Shown here one piece after another: positions 35,583-45,342 of a stretch of DNA of 64,000 nt (position 1 is the first letter of the stretch; each line of letters starts with the position of its first letter). Location of the stretch: assembly GCF_014269025.2 (NCBI RefSeq), contig NZ_CP077094.1, forward strand, positions 2,170,001 to 2,234,000. Direction: 5' to 3'. The notes beneath the pieces were generated by a model. That model was not told where the DNA came from and ran no database searches. It saw only the letters and a list, made by a program, of their open reading frames with translations. The position numbers and the translations under genes were made by a program. The stretch comes from Pseudomonas promysalinigenes. GTDB lineage: Bacteria > Pseudomonadota > Gammaproteobacteria > Pseudomonadales > Pseudomonadaceae.

Positions 35583-36240
35583 AACCCGAGCCCCGTACCG
35601 TACGGATCAGCGGCGATTGGCCGGGGGAGTCGATCTTCTTGCGAAGACGGCCGATATGGACGTCGATCAGGTTGGTACCTGGGTCGAAGTGGTAGCCCCA
35701 GACCTCCTCGAAAATCATCATTCGGGTGATCACCTGGCCGCTGTGGCGCATCAGGTATTCCAGCAATTTGTATTCGGTAGGCAGCAGGTTCAGGGTTTGC
35801 TCGCCACGGCGCGCCTCGTGGCTGATCAGGTCCAGTTGCAGGTCTGCCACTTGCAGGCGGGTCTGGGTCATCGGCACGCTGTTGCGTCGTAGCAGTACCT
35901 CGACCCGCGCCGCCATTTCATCGGAGGCAAATGGTTTGGTCAGATAGTCGTCACCCCCTGCACGCAGGCCGCGAACCCGCTCGTCGACGTCGGACAGGGC
36001 ACTGATCATCAGAATCGGGGTGGCGATCTTCAGGTTGCGCAGGGTGGTGACGATCGTCAGGCCATCAACCTCGGGCAGCATGCGGTCGACGGTGATCAGG
36101 TCGTAACCGCCGGCGATAGCCTTGGCCAAGCCCTCGCGGCCGTTATCGGCCCAATCCACTTCCAGGCCGTGGCTTGAGAGTTCGGCGACGATTTCCTGGC
36201 CGGTTACGGCGTCGTCTTCGATGGTCAATACGCGTGGCAT
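35560..36240 (-). CDS. OmpR-type response regulator
   Basis: A 226-residue response regulator: receiver domain with phospho-acceptor Asp52 (DLITVDRMLPEVDG), acidic pocket EDD at 8-10 and Lys in TKPF, then a winged-helix output domain with LLPTEYKLLEYLMRHSGQVITR and NLIDVHIGRLRKKID. Partner of the downstream sensor kinase, translated first in the operon. Target genes are not evident from the sequence. Confidence 0.94.
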   Translation of the reverse strand: MPRVLTIEDDAVTGQEIVAELSSHGLEVDWADNGREGLAKAIAGGYDLITVDRMLPEVDGLTIVTTLRNLKIATPILMISALSDVDERVRGLRAGGDDYLTKPFASDEMAARVEVLLRRNSVPMTQTRLQVADLQLDLISHEARRGEQTLNLLPTEYKLLEYLMRHSGQVITRMMIFEEVWGYHFDPGTNLIDVHIGRLRKKIDSPGQSPLIRTVRGSGYAIAEPV

Positions 36241-36334
36241 GCTCGTTCCTGGGCGTCTAGTTGGAGACTCGATTGTGCCAAAGAATAGCCAAACGGCGAT
36301 TTAAGAAAAATTCATCTACGCCGGCTTAAACCAA

Positions 36335-36365
36335 ACGGGGCATGCCAGTGTCTGGCATGCCCCGT
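36335..36365. terminator. Terminator between ilvE and the two-component operon
   Basis: A perfect 14-bp stem, ACGGGGCATGCCAG (36335-36348) with CTGGCATGCCCCGT (36352-36365), TGT loop. It lies 22 bp past the ilvE stop (minus strand) and upstream of the response regulator gene. Confidence 0.8.
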
Positions 36366-36386
36366 CGGTCAGCATGGCGCAGCGTA

Positions 36387-37406
36387 TCAGGCGACCTTGA
36401 CGATCCAGCCCGCCGGCGCTTCGACATCGCCGCTCTGGATACCGGTCAGCTCGTTGTAAAGCTTCTGGGTAACCGGGCCGACCTTCTCCAGGTCGTGGAA
36501 CACGTGGAGCTTGCCGTTGTACTCGATGCCGCCGATGGGGGTGATCACTGCGGCAGTGCCGCAAGCGCCGGCTTCGATGAAGCGGTCGAGCTTGTTGATT
36601 TCGACGTCGCCTTCGATCACGGTCAGGCCCAGGCGCGATTGCGCAAGTTCCATCAGCGACAGGCGGGTGATACCCGGCAGCACCGAGGCCGACTTAGGCG
36701 TGACGAACTCGTTGTTGGCCGTGATACCGAAGAAGTTGGCCGAACCGACTTCTTCGATCTTGGTGTGGGTCAGAGGGTCGAGGTAGATGGCGTCAGCGAA
36801 GTTGGCTTTCTTGGCTTCAGCGCCCGGTTGCAGGCTGGCAGCATAGTTGCCGCCGACCTTGGCTGCGCCCGTGCCTTGAGGGGCGGCACGGTCGAAGCTG
36901 GAAATCTGGAAGTTGTGTGGCTTCATGCCGCCCTTGAAGTAAGAACCCACAGGGATGGCGAACACCGAGAAGATGAACTCGGGGGCGGTGCGCACGCCGA
37001 TGTTGTCGCCAGTGCCAATGACGAACGGGCGCAGGTAAAGGGCGCCTTTGCCATGGGGAGGGACAAACTTCTCGTTGGCCTTGACCACTTGTTTGCAGGC
37101 CTCGATGAACACATCGGTCGGGACCTGAGGCATCAGCAGGCGCGCACAGCTGCGCTGCATGCGGGCGGCATTCTGGTCTGGGCGGAACAGGTTGATCGAG
37201 CCATCTTTGCAACGATAGGCTTTCAGGCCTTCGAAGCACTGCTGGCCATAGTGCAGGGCGGTGGAGCCTTCACTGATGTGCAGCACGTTGTCTTCGGTCA
37301 GGGTGCCTTTGTCCCACTCACCATTGCGCCATACGGACAGGAAGCGCTTGTCGGTCTTGATGTAGTCGAAACCCAGCTTGTCCCAGTTAATGCTTTCGTT
37401 ACTCAT
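36387..37406 (-). CDS. ilvE: Branched-chain amino acid aminotransferase
   Basis: A 339-residue fold-type IV PLP transaminase of the long (eukaryote-like, type II) BCAT group. The PLP lysine is in GAAKVGGNYAAS; FFGITANNEFVTP and the C-terminal EVFxxGTAAxxTPI-like VEVEACGTAAVITPIGGIEYNG complete the active site. It interconverts Leu, Ile and Val with their 2-oxoacids. A hairpin (37431-37446) lies in the leader. Monocistronic with a strong terminator. Confidence 0.95.
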   Translation of the reverse strand: MSNESINWDKLGFDYIKTDKRFLSVWRNGEWDKGTLTEDNVLHISEGSTALHYGQQCFEGLKAYRCKDGSINLFRPDQNAARMQRSCARLLMPQVPTDVFIEACKQVVKANEKFVPPHGKGALYLRPFVIGTGDNIGVRTAPEFIFSVFAIPVGSYFKGGMKPHNFQISSFDRAAPQGTGAAKVGGNYAASLQPGAEAKKANFADAIYLDPLTHTKIEEVGSANFFGITANNEFVTPKSASVLPGITRLSLMELAQSRLGLTVIEGDVEINKLDRFIEAGACGTAAVITPIGGIEYNGKLHVFHDLEKVGPVTQKLYNELTGIQSGDVEAPAGWIVKVA

Positions 37407-37651
37407 GACACCCTCGATTGTCTTGCAAGTGCCCGATCGCTCGGGCTGCTGTTATATGCGCACCACGCCACGATAATACATCCATCGCGGATCGGGAACG
37501 GTCAGTCACGAATTGGCACTGATCTGCAAGCGCTCACTGGCTGGGCTGGCCTCTTCCCGGCCAAAGCCGCTCTTGGACGAACTGCTTAAGCCCGGAGGTG
37601 CCCGTGCTCCCAGATCGGGCCGAGTAAACAAAAGCAGACTCAATCTCTCGT

Positions 37652-37684
37652 TGAGCAAGCGGGTTCGCCCGCGAGGAGGCCAGC
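37652..37684. repeat. Degenerate P. putida-type REP element
   Basis: The minus strand reads GGCCTCCTCGCGGGCGAACC then CGCTTGCTC, close to the palindromic REP sequence typical of P. putida chromosomes (recalled, not searched). It sits in a 295-bp gap between ilvE and the next gene in which no other feature is seen apart from the ilvE promoter region. Confidence 0.55.
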
Positions 37685-37701
37685 CTAGTCTGAACTAGAC
37701 G

Positions 37702-38061
37702 TCAGCCTTGCTGGAGGCGCCGTTTCCAGTCACCTGCATGGCTGGCGATGCAGGCCTGCTCACTGTCGAAGCGCACATGCCAAGCCAAGTGGTCCAGGTG
37801 CACACCGGCTTCTTGAAGCGCCTGACCTGTCAGCGTCAGCATCCGCGCCTTGGCTTCACCCGCCAGCGCCGCTGCTTTGTCGGCCTCGTACTCGAACACC
37901 CAAGTGACGCGAAGGCTTGCTGGAATATCGTTTGGATCGAGCCGATGGGTCAGCCAGCTGAACCCGACGATCTCGGCCTTGGCCGTTTCGCAGGCATCAG
38001 TCAGACAGGCGACCAGTTCGCGCTCCAGGCGCGCCAGATCGCGCTTGCTCAGGGCTCTCAT
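37702..38061 (-). CDS. Conserved hypothetical protein, 119 aa
   Basis: A 119-residue soluble protein with a helical N terminus (MRALSKRDLARLERELVACLTDACETAKAE) and a mixed core (SWLTHRLDPNDIPASLRVTWVFEYEADKAA). It overlaps the upstream glyoxalase-fold gene by ATGA, so they are co-translated, but no family is recognised. Several His and Cys residues are present without a clear motif. Confidence 0.65.
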   Translation of the reverse strand: MRALSKRDLARLERELVACLTDACETAKAEIVGFSWLTHRLDPNDIPASLRVTWVFEYEADKAAALAGEAKARMLTLTGQALQEAGVHLDHLAWHVRFDSEQACIASHAGDWKRRLQQG

Positions 38062-38435
38062 TGGGCGGCCTGCTCATCGATTTGCTGGCAAAAGCGCAAC
38101 AGGTTGCCGAACGGGTCGCGCACCTGTATTTGCAGGCCCCAGTCCACGCGTTCGGCCTGAGGGCGGGCGTAACCGTACTGTTTGGCCAACAGCTCGCGCT
38201 CCAGTGCGCGCAGGTCTTGGGTACGGGCAAACACGGTGGCGCCTGGGCAGGCATCGCCGTGGTGTTCGCTCAAGTGAAGGATCAGGCCATCGCGGTGAAT
38301 CTGCGCATAGAGCGGCAAATCTGGGCTGAAGCGGTGTTCCCAGTCGAGCTCAAAGCCCAGGAAGTCGAGGTAGAACTCCTTGGCTTTGTCGACAGAAAAA
38401 ATCCTCAAGACCGGGATGGCGGGGGATAGGGACAT
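38058..38435 (-). CDS. Glyoxalase-fold (VOC) protein
   Basis: A 125-residue vicinal-oxygen-chelate protein with one VOC module pair: PVLRIFSVDKAKEFYLDFLGFELDWEHRF at the N terminus and VDWGLQIQVRDPFGNLLRFCQQ at the C terminus, with LHLSEHHGDA in between. Family members include bleomycin-binding proteins, glyoxalases and dioxygenases; the substrate here is unknown. Coupled to the 119-residue gene by ATGA overlap. Confidence 0.82.
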   Translation of the reverse strand: MSLSPAIPVLRIFSVDKAKEFYLDFLGFELDWEHRFSPDLPLYAQIHRDGLILHLSEHHGDACPGATVFARTQDLRALERELLAKQYGYARPQAERVDWGLQIQVRDPFGNLLRFCQQIDEQAAQ

Positions 38436-38514
38436 AGCGGTACCAGGGTCGATGGGCGTGACGTGACTCTAGCGCAGCACTGAAACAGGGCCAAGAGGCG
38501 CCTCGGTAATGGGC

Positions 38515-38531
38515 GCACATCACAGCTGTGC
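38515..38531. promoter_or_regulatory. Candidate NtrC-like inverted repeat
   Basis: GCACA at 38515-38519 pairs with TGTGC at 38527-38531, seven bases apart, upstream of the sigma-54-like promoter. The spacing between the GCAC and GTGC halves is two bases longer than the usual NtrC site, so this is weak. Confidence 0.25.
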
Positions 38532-38583
38532 CCCATGCCAGAGCCATAGCCTGCAAGCTTTCATCTTCGTTCACCTGCGCAGT

Positions 38584-38599
38584 TGGCCCGCAACCTGCT
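38584..38599 (+). promoter_or_regulatory. Candidate sigma-54 promoter of the urease operon
   Basis: TGGCCC-GCAAC-CTGCT matches the TGGCAC-N5-TTGCW sigma-54 consensus with one mismatch in each half and exact GG-to-GC spacing. It ends 107 bp before the ureD start. Nitrogen-controlled (NtrC/sigma-54) urease expression is expected in pseudomonads. Confidence 0.5.
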
Positions 38600-38706
38600 A
38601 TATCCCACCCACGAAATTTGATCGAGTGGTCAGTCCGCGTGCTCCCAAGGGCCGGCGCATGATCCTCAAAAAGGCCGCAACGCCACAGAAATCAAGGGGC
38701 CGCAGG

Positions 38707-39540
38707 ATGTCGCTCGCGGAGCATATCGAACCACTGGAAACAGACGCCGGCTGGAGCGCGTACCTGCACTTGCGCTTTGTCGAGGGTGAGGGCATGACCC
38801 GCCTTGGTGCGCGTCGGCATTTCGGCCCACTTTTGGTGCAGCGCCCATTCTATCCGGAGGGTGCTCCTTGTCATGTTTACGTGCTGCATCCACCTGGCGG
38901 CATCGTCGCAGGTGATCGGCTGGAACTGGACATTCACCTCGAACCGGGTAGCCACGCGCTGCTCACCATGCCCGGTGCCAGCAAGTTCTACCGCAGTATC
39001 GGCCCCACCGCGCGCCTGGCTCAGCATTTTCACCTGCAGGCAGGCAGCACCCTGGAATGGCTGCCCCAGGACAGCATCTTTTTCAACGGCGCCCGCGCCA
39101 GCCTGGATAACCGTTTTACCCTTGAACCCGGTGCCAAACTGCTGGCATGGGAGACCTTGTGCCTGGGGCGCCCGGTGATGAACGAGCGCTTCGAACAGGG
39201 CGCCATCGACAGCCGCTTGTGCATAGAGCTGCCAGGCGAGCCGGGGCTGCACGAGCGTCTACGAATCGCAGGCGGGCAACTGGCCAAAGTCGCGGACCAT
39301 CCGCTGGTCGCTACCTTTTGCGCCTATCCCGCGACACCGCTCGTACTGGAGCAGGTGCGCGCGCAACTGGACGCACTCGATATCCCCGCCGGCGCGACCT
39401 TGCTCGGCTCGCTGCTGGTGATTCGCCTGCTCGACCACGACAACCAACATCTGCAACAGACCCTGCAGCGCCTGTGGTACGTGCTGCGCCCGGCCGTACT
39501 GGGCCTGGCCGCGTGCCCGCCGCGCATCTGGGCCACTTGA
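38707..39540 (+). CDS. ureD: Urease accessory protein UreD
   Basis: A 277-residue scaffold protein that, with UreF and UreG, delivers nickel to the urease active site. Family motifs include LGARRHFGPLLVQRPFYPEG, YVLHPPGGIVAGDRLELD, TMPGASKFYRS and WLPQDSIFFNGA. The ATG at 38707 follows an AAGGGG site and gives the normal family N terminus; the longer open frame to 38509 would cover the promoter. First gene of the eight-gene operon. Confidence 0.94.
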   Translation: MSLAEHIEPLETDAGWSAYLHLRFVEGEGMTRLGARRHFGPLLVQRPFYPEGAPCHVYVLHPPGGIVAGDRLELDIHLEPGSHALLTMPGASKFYRSIGPTARLAQHFHLQAGSTLEWLPQDSIFFNGARASLDNRFTLEPGAKLLAWETLCLGRPVMNERFEQGAIDSRLCIELPGEPGLHERLRIAGGQLAKVADHPLVATFCAYPATPLVLEQVRAQLDALDIPAGATLLGSLLVIRLLDHDNQHLQQTLQRLWYVLRPAVLGLAACPPRIWAT

Positions 39541-39549
39541 GAGAGCGCC

Positions 39550-39852
39550 ATGGAGCTGACCCCGAGAGAGAAAGACAAACTGCTGCTGTTCACCGCCGCA
39601 TTGCTGGCCGAGCGGCGCCTGGCCCGTGGCCTCAAGCTCAATTACCCCGAGGCTGTGGCGCTGATCAGTGCAGCGGTGCTCGAAGGCGCCCGCGATGGCC
39701 GCACGGTGGCCGAGCTGATGAGCCTTGGCCGCGAAGTGCTCGGCCGTGATCAGGTCATGCAAGGGGTGGCCGAAATGCTGCACGACGTGCAGGTCGAAGC
39801 AACATTCCCCGACGGCACCAAGCTTGTGACCGTACACGACCCTATCGTCTGA
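39550..39852 (+). CDS. ureA: Urease gamma subunit
   Basis: A 100-residue structural subunit, starting [23 protein letters not shown] and containing [21 protein letters not shown] and [20 protein letters not shown]. The length is standard. It forms the (UreABC)3 complex. 9 bp after ureD. Confidence 0.97.
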   Translation: MELTPREKDKLLLFTAALLAERRLARGLKLNYPEAVALISAAVLEGARDGRTVAELMSLGREVLGRDQVMQGVAEMLHDVQVEATFPDGTKLVTVHDPIV

Positions 39853-39871
39853 CCTGAAGCAGGAGCCCAGC

Positions 39872-40189
39872 ATGATCCCAGGTGAAATTCAGGTCGCCGA
39901 TGGCGACATCGAACTCAACGTCGGCCGTGAAACCGTTCGCGTGAGTGTGGCCAATCATGGCGACCGGCCGGTGCAGGTCGGTTCCCACTACCACTTCTAT
40001 GAAGTCAACGAAGCACTGGTGTTCGAACGCGATCCCAGCCGTGGCATGCGCCTGGATATCCCGGCAGGCACCGCGGTGCGTTTCGAGCCGGGCCAGTCGC
40101 GCACCGTGCAGCTGGTGGCCTACGCCGGCAAGCGTGAGGTGTATGGCTTTCAGGGCAAAATCAATGGCCCACTGGAGGGCAAGGCATGA
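39872..40189 (+). CDS. ureB: Urease beta subunit
   Basis: A 105-residue structural subunit, [20 protein letters not shown] at the start, HYHFYEVN in the core, and [21 protein letters not shown] precedes the ATG. The stop overlaps the ureC start by ATGA, which keeps subunit synthesis in step. Confidence 0.97.
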   Translation: MIPGEIQVADGDIELNVGRETVRVSVANHGDRPVQVGSHYHFYEVNEALVFERDPSRGMRLDIPAGTAVRFEPGQSRTVQLVAYAGKREVYGFQGKINGPLEGKA

Positions 40190-41889
40190 GTCGTATTTCG
40201 CGTAGGGCCTATGCCGATATGTTCGGCCCCACCGTGGGCGATCGCGTACGCCTGGCCGACACCGAGCTGTGGGTGGAGGTCGAGCAGGACTTCACCATCT
40301 ATGGCGAAGAGGTCAAGTTCGGTGGTGGCAAGGTGATCCGCGACGGTATGGGCCAAGGCCAGATGCTCGCCGCCCACGCCATGGATCTGGTGCTGACCAA
40401 TGCCCTGATCATCGACCACTGGGGCATCGTCAAGGCCGATATTGGCGTCAAGCACGGGCGCATCGCAGCCATAGGCAAGGCCGGCAACCCGGATGTGCAG
40501 CCGGGCGTGACCGTGCCGGTCGGCCCGGGTACCGAAGTGATTGCCGCCGAAGGCAAGATCGTCACCGCAGGCGGGATCGATTCGCATATCCATTTCATCT
40601 GCCCGCAGCAGGTGGAGGAGGCGTTGACCAGTGGCATCACCACGTTCATCGGCGGTGGCACCGGCCCTGCTACTGGCACCAATGCCACCACCTGTACGCC
40701 AGGGCCCTGGTACTTGGCCCGCATGCTCCAAGCCGCCGATTGCCTGCCGATCAATATCGGCCTGCTGGGTAAAGGCAATGCGTCGCGCCCTGAAGCGCTG
40801 CGCGAACAGATCGCCGCGGGTGCGGTGGGCCTGAAGCTGCACGAAGACTGGGGCTCGACCCCGGCTGCCATCGATTGCTGCCTGGGGGTGGCCGAAGAGA
40901 TGGACATCCAGGTCGCCATCCATACCGATACCCTGAACGAATCCGGCTGCATCGAGGATACCTTGGCGGCCATTGGCGACCGCACCATCCATACCTTCCA
41001 CACCGAAGGTGCCGGTGGCGGACATGCCCCTGACATCATTCGCGCGGCGGGGCAGGCCAATGTGTTGCCGTCCTCGACCAACCCGACCCTGCCATACACC
41101 ATCAATACGGTCGACGAGCACCTGGACATGCTGATGGTCTGCCACCACCTGGACCCGAGCATTGCCGAGGACGTGGCATTTGCCGAGTCGCGCATCCGCC
41201 GCGAGACCATCGCCGCCGAAGACATCCTCCACGACATGGGCGCCTTTGCCATGACCTCATCCGACTCCCAGGCAATGGGCCGGGTGGGCGAAGTGGTGCT
41301 GCGCACCTGGCAGGTGGCCCATCAGATGAAGCTGCGCCGTGGCCCGCTGGCACCGGACACCTCCTACAGCGATAACTTCCGGGTCAAACGCTATATCGCT
41401 AAGTACACCATCAACCCGGCGTTGACCCATGGCATCGCCCATGAAGTCGGCTCGGTGGAAGTCGGCAAGCTGGCCGACCTGGTGCTGTGGGCGCCGGCTT
41501 TCTTTGCGGTCAAGCCTGCCTTGGTGATCAAGGGCGGGATGATCGCCACTGCGCCCATGGGCGACATCAACGGCTCGATCCCGACGCCGCAGCCTGTGCA
41601 CTACCGGCCGATGTTCGGCGCCATGGGGGCGGCGCGACATGCCACGCGCATGACCTTCCTGCCCCAGGCCGCCATGGACCGTGGTTTGCACCAGGAGCTT
41701 GGGCTGCAGAGCCTGATTGGCATAGCGCACGGTTGCCGCCAAGTGCGCAAGGCCGACATGGTCCACAACACCCTGCAACCGCTGATCGAAGTCGATTCGC
41801 AGACGTACCAGGTTCGTGCCGACGGCCAGTTGCTGGTCTGCGAGCCGGCCAGCGAACTGCCGCTGGCCCAGCGTTATTTCCTGTTCTGA
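40186..41889 (+). CDS. ureC: Urease alpha subunit (catalytic)
   Basis: A 567-residue nickel amidohydrolase that hydrolyses urea to ammonia and carbamate. All residues of the di-nickel site are present at canonical positions: His134 and His136 (SHIHF), the carbamylated Lys217 (VGLKLHEDW), His246, His272, and Asp360; the flap His320 is in MVCHHLDPS. Length is the family norm. No sign of damage. Confidence 0.98.
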   Translation: MSRISRRAYADMFGPTVGDRVRLADTELWVEVEQDFTIYGEEVKFGGGKVIRDGMGQGQMLAAHAMDLVLTNALIIDHWGIVKADIGVKHGRIAAIGKAGNPDVQPGVTVPVGPGTEVIAAEGKIVTAGGIDSHIHFICPQQVEEALTSGITTFIGGGTGPATGTNATTCTPGPWYLARMLQAADCLPINIGLLGKGNASRPEALREQIAAGAVGLKLHEDWGSTPAAIDCCLGVAEEMDIQVAIHTDTLNESGCIEDTLAAIGDRTIHTFHTEGAGGGHAPDIIRAAGQANVLPSSTNPTLPYTINTVDEHLDMLMVCHHLDPSIAEDVAFAESRIRRETIAAEDILHDMGAFAMTSSDSQAMGRVGEVVLRTWQVAHQMKLRRGPLAPDTSYSDNFRVKRYIAKYTINPALTHGIAHEVGSVEVGKLADLVLWAPAFFAVKPALVIKGGMIATAPMGDINGSIPTPQPVHYRPMFGAMGAARHATRMTFLPQAAMDRGLHQELGLQSLIGIAHGCRQVRKADMVHNTLQPLIEVDSQTYQVRADGQLLVCEPASELPLAQRYFLF

Positions 41890-41899
41890 AGGAGTGAAG

Positions 41900-42397
41900 A
41901 TGATTGTTCTGACCCGCCGAATCGAGGCATCCGACAATGTCACTGCAAGCGTCACCTTGGATGTCGACAGCCGCATCAAGAGCCGCTTGCGGGTAACCCT
42001 CGACGATGGCCGTGAAGCTGGCTTGATGCTCGAACGTGGCCACCTGCTGCGTGGCGGCGAGTTGCTCACCGATGATGCCGCAAGCCAAGTGGTGCGTGTG
42101 CTGGCGGCACCAGAAGCGGTATCGACAGTGCGTTGCGCCGACCCCCACCTGCTGGCGCGCGCGGCTTATCACCTTGGCAACCGCCATGTTCCCCTGCAGA
42201 TCGAACCGGGCTTGCTGCGTTATCAGCACGACCATGTGCTCGACGACATGCTGCGGGGCCTGGGCCTGACGGTACAAGCCGAGCAGGCTCCCTTCGAGCC
42301 TGAAGCCGGCGCTTACCAGAGTGCGCCGCACGGCCACAGCCACAGCCACAGCCATGGCAACGACCACCCCTTCGTGCGCCTGCCTGCCCATTCCTGA
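41900..42397 (+). CDS. ureE: Urease accessory protein UreE, nickel metallochaperone
   Basis: A 165-residue chaperone that binds nickel and passes it to UreG. The N-terminal peptide-binding domain and the C-terminal metal domain (AYHLGNRHVPLQI carrying the conserved His) are normal. The tail is His-rich, HGHSHSHSHGNDH, adding nickel capacity. The start is the ATG at 41900 after AAGGAGTG; an earlier in-frame start at 41816 would lie inside ureC. Confidence 0.95.
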   Translation: MIVLTRRIEASDNVTASVTLDVDSRIKSRLRVTLDDGREAGLMLERGHLLRGGELLTDDAASQVVRVLAAPEAVSTVRCADPHLLARAAYHLGNRHVPLQIEPGLLRYQHDHVLDDMLRGLGLTVQAEQAPFEPEAGAYQSAPHGHSHSHSHGNDHPFVRLPAHS

Positions 42398-42420
42398 AAC
42401 GTTCCCCGTAGGAGTCCACC

Positions 42421-42966
42421 ATGAAAAAGATTTTCGCCCTTGCACTGTTGATGGTCGCGTTGCCGGCTTTCGCTCACCCCGGCCACGATGGCAACCCGTT
42501 GCATGATGGTCTGCTGCACCCGCTGACCGGGCTCGACCACCTGCTGATGCTGCTTGGCACAGGCGTGCTCGCCGCACTGACCCGGCGCAACCTGACCCTG
42601 CCGTTGGCCACCCTGGCGTCGATGTTCGCCGGTGCGGTGTGCGGCCACCTGTTCGGCGACGTGCTGGGCATGGAAACCATGATTGCCGTCTCGGTGCTGG
42701 TTGCCGCCGCCGCAGTCCTGCTGCCAAGCCGCCAATTGGTGTTGGCCTTGGCCATGCCGGTGTTCGCCCTGTTCCACGGCTGGGCCCATGGCGTTGAAGC
42801 TACCCCGAGCGCATTCTGGATGTTCAGCGCAGGCTTCGTCACCGTCAGCGGCCTGCTGTTGCTGGCCGGTTTCGCGGTAGGTTGCCTGCTGCGTCGCCAC
42901 AGCGGCCTGCAGAAAGCCTTCGGCGGCGGCATGTTGGCCGGTGCTGCTCTGGTGCTCGCTGGGTGA
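42421..42966 (+). CDS. ureJ: HupE/UreJ-family nickel permease
   Basis: A 181-residue membrane protein with a signal-like N terminus (MKKIFALALLMVALPAFAHPGHDG) and six or so helices. HPGHDGNPLHDGLLHPLTGLDHLLMLLGTG is the metal-binding HupE/UreJ signature, and FHGWAHG is the second His motif. Thought to bring Ni2+ into the cell for urease maturation. Embedded between ureE and ureF; its stop shares one base with the ureF ATG. Confidence 0.92.
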   Translation: MKKIFALALLMVALPAFAHPGHDGNPLHDGLLHPLTGLDHLLMLLGTGVLAALTRRNLTLPLATLASMFAGAVCGHLFGDVLGMETMIAVSVLVAAAAVLLPSRQLVLALAMPVFALFHGWAHGVEATPSAFWMFSAGFVTVSGLLLLAGFAVGCLLRRHSGLQKAFGGGMLAGAALVLAG

Positions 42967-43640
42967 TGAACAGCGACCTGGCACTGCTGCGCTTGCTGCA
43001 GTTGGCCAGCCCGGGCCTGCCGGTGGGTGGTTTCACCTACTCACAGGGCTTGGAGTGGGCCGTCGAGGCTGGCTGGGTGCGTGACACCGCCAGCTTCTGC
43101 GCCTGGCAGCGCGAACAGATCCACGACACCCTGGCCTGCCTTGACTGGCCTGTGCTGGCGCGCCTGTACCACGCTTGCGAGGCCGACGATTCACACGCGT
43201 TCACTCGCTGGAGCCAATTCTTGCTGGCCAACCGCGAAACGGCCGAATTGCGCCTGGAAGAACAGCAGCGCGGCGCGGCCCTGGCGCGGATGCTCGATGG
43301 TTGGCAGCTAGGTCAGGAGCCTGCCTGGCGCAGCAGCCTGGAACTCAGCCAGCTCGGCGCCATGGCATGGCTCGCCGCGCACTGGCAGATACCCCTTCGT
43401 CAACTCGCCCTTGGCCATGCTTTCGCCTGGCTGGAAGGGGCGGTGATGGCCGGGGTCAAGCTGGTGCCGTTCGGCCAGCAGGCAGCGCAGACTCTTCTGC
43501 GGGATCTGGGCGCCGAACTGCCGTGCGTGCTGGACCGGGCCCTGACGCTGGCTGATGACCAGCTAGGCGGGGGTCTGCCGCTGTTGGCGATCGCTTCATC
43601 ACGTCACGAAACTCAATACACCCGTTTATTCCGTTCCTGA
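42966..43640 (+). CDS. ureF: Urease accessory protein UreF
   Basis: A 224-residue all-helical protein that recruits UreG to the urease-UreD complex. Signature segments [29 protein letters not shown] and [29 protein letters not shown] are present. The ATG at 42966 directly follows the ureJ stop (TGATG), coupling translation. Confidence 0.95.
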   Translation: MNSDLALLRLLQLASPGLPVGGFTYSQGLEWAVEAGWVRDTASFCAWQREQIHDTLACLDWPVLARLYHACEADDSHAFTRWSQFLLANRETAELRLEEQQRGAALARMLDGWQLGQEPAWRSSLELSQLGAMAWLAAHWQIPLRQLALGHAFAWLEGAVMAGVKLVPFGQQAAQTLLRDLGAELPCVLDRALTLADDQLGGGLPLLAIASSRHETQYTRLFRS

Positions 43641-43651
43641 GGACTGCCTCC

Positions 43652-44275
43652 ATGCAAAGCTATCAGCAACCCCTGCGCGTCGGTGTCGGCGGCCCGGTCG
43701 GCTCTGGCAAGACCGCACTGCTCGAATGCCTGTGCAAGGCCATGCGTGACCACTACCAGATCGCCGTTGTCACCAACGATATCTACACCAAGGAAGACCA
43801 GCGTATTCTCACCGAAGCCGGCGCGCTTGAGCCTGAGCGGATTGTCGGCGTAGAAACCGGCGGCTGCCCGCACACCGCCATCCGTGAAGATGCTTCGATG
43901 AACCTTGCGGCGGTAGAAGCACTGGCACGCAAGTTCGGCAACCTTGAGGTGATTTTCGTCGAGAGTGGCGGCGATAACCTCAGCGCCACTTTCAGCCCGG
44001 AACTGGCCGATCTGACCATCTACGTCATCGACGTGGCCGAGGGTGAAAAGATCCCGCGTAAAGGCGGCCCCGGCATCACCAAGTCGGATTTTTTGGTGAT
44101 CAACAAGACTGACCTGGCGCCTTATGTGGGTGCCTCGCTGGAAGTGATGGAGCGTGACACCCAGCGCATGCGGCCCCAGCGGCCCTGGACCTTCAGCAAC
44201 CTGAAGAAAGGTGAGGGTCTGCAGGCGGTGATCGACTTCATCGTCGAGCGTGGAATGCTCGGCGTCAGAGGCTGA
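43652..44275 (+). CDS. ureG: Urease accessory GTPase UreG
   Basis: A 207-residue SIMIBI-class GTPase that drives nickel insertion. P-loop [15 protein letters not shown], the nickel CPH motif in [33 protein letters not shown], and the guanine-recognition NKTD in [17 protein letters not shown]. Last gene of the operon, ending with a hairpin at 44327. Confidence 0.97.
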   Translation: MQSYQQPLRVGVGGPVGSGKTALLECLCKAMRDHYQIAVVTNDIYTKEDQRILTEAGALEPERIVGVETGGCPHTAIREDASMNLAAVEALARKFGNLEVIFVESGGDNLSATFSPELADLTIYVIDVAEGEKIPRKGGPGITKSDFLVINKTDLAPYVGASLEVMERDTQRMRPQRPWTFSNLKKGEGLQAVIDFIVERGMLGVRG

Positions 44276-44326
44276 ACAGCGGTCAATGGGTGGGCTTGGC
44301 TAAAACGCTGCTGCCAGTGAGATCGA

Positions 44327-44344
44327 GCGCCGCCTGTGCGGCGC
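44327..44344. terminator. Hairpin after ureG
   Basis: GCGCCGC (44327-44333), CTGT loop, GCGGCGC (44338-44344), between the convergent ureG and HAD genes. No clear U-run. Confidence 0.5.
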
Positions 44345-44391
44345 CCGGTTGCCGCCTCGATGAAAGAAACAAGGCGACCTCATTGCTAGGT

Positions 44392-45051
44392 TCAACCGTG
44401 CAGGGTTTCGATCAACGCCCAGAGCGCTGGATCATCGAAATCCTTCACAACCAGTTTTGCTCCAGCCGCAAGCAGGCGCTCTGGCGTCTGCGTGGTGGCA
44501 ACCCCAACGGTGAATATTCCGGCGCCGCTTGCCGCAGCAACCCCCGGCAACGAGTCCTCGAATGCCAACGCTTCACTCGCCAGCGCCTCTAGGCGCAACA
44601 GGCCGGTCAAGTACGGCAGCGGATCAGGCTTTGGCCGCGCCAGCTCCTCCGCTACCAATACGTGCTCGAAACGAGCTGCCAACCCCATGGCGTTGAGCAT
44701 GTGCTCGGCATTGAGCCGCGGCGCATTGGTGACCACGCACATGCCGATGTCCCAGGCGCGGGCATGGTCCATCAGGCGCAGCAGGCCGGGCAGGGGGTGC
44801 AGTTCAGTGGACAGTTCGCGGAACAGCGTCTCCTTACGCTCGGCAAGCGCCTGGCGCTCGCTTGTGCTCGCCAGTGGAAACAATTCAGCGAACAATGCGC
44901 CATTGGCGCGCCCACTGACCTGGGCGTCAAATTGCTCCTGGGTCAGTTCGCGGCCGTCATAGGCGTTGAGTAATTGGCGAAATGCCTGCAAATGCAGGGT
45001 ATCGGTGTCGGTCAAGGTTCCATCGAGATCGAACAGCAGGGCAGTCAGCAT
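44392..45051 (-). CDS. HAD-superfamily phosphatase (beta-phosphoglucomutase-like)
   Basis: A 219-residue HAD hydrolase of subfamily IA. Motif I is LLFDLDGTLTDTDT (Asp8, Asp10), motif II the Thr in VVTNAPR, motif III the Lys in RPKPDPLPY, motif IV FEDSLPG. A helical cap domain sits between motifs I and II. Likely a small-molecule phosphatase; substrate unknown. Confidence 0.9.
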   Translation of the reverse strand: MLTALLFDLDGTLTDTDTLHLQAFRQLLNAYDGRELTQEQFDAQVSGRANGALFAELFPLASTSERQALAERKETLFRELSTELHPLPGLLRLMDHARAWDIGMCVVTNAPRLNAEHMLNAMGLAARFEHVLVAEELARPKPDPLPYLTGLLRLEALASEALAFEDSLPGVAAASGAGIFTVGVATTQTPERLLAAGAKLVVKDFDDPALWALIETLHG

Positions 45052-45342
45052 CAGGTATCCAGGTCAAAGAAAACAAACACGCAGGATTGAAAACATCCAG
45101 GTGGCTGTAGGCATTTGCGCTCTCAAGCCCCAATTGAGCAACAACACAACGGGGCGTCGGATGGGATCTGCAAATCTGAATGGTCGATGATAGCTCGACC
45201 CCACCACTAGTACCCGATTGATCTCGACACGCTTGCCTGCGACGCTACGTAGCGGATAGCGAACGGTACGTCCTCTGACCCAATACCCCTCACAGTACGA
45301 AAGGCTGCTATCGATCCACAGCGTACACTTGCCTGCTCCGCT
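45052..45342. other. 291-bp gap between HAD and rhodanese genes
   Basis: No gene is convincing on either strand. One perfect inverted repeat, GGTCGA-N7-TCGACC, is at 45182-45200, on the promoter side of the HAD gene. Confidence 0.5.

Noticed and set aside
40150..41232. A 360-codon minus-strand frame opposite ureC
   Set aside because: Antisense of a fully conserved catalytic subunit.
42331..42376. CAC/AGC-rich repeat at the end of ureE, looked at as a simple sequence repeat
   Set aside because: It encodes the in-frame His-rich tail of UreE, a known property of the family, not a separate element.
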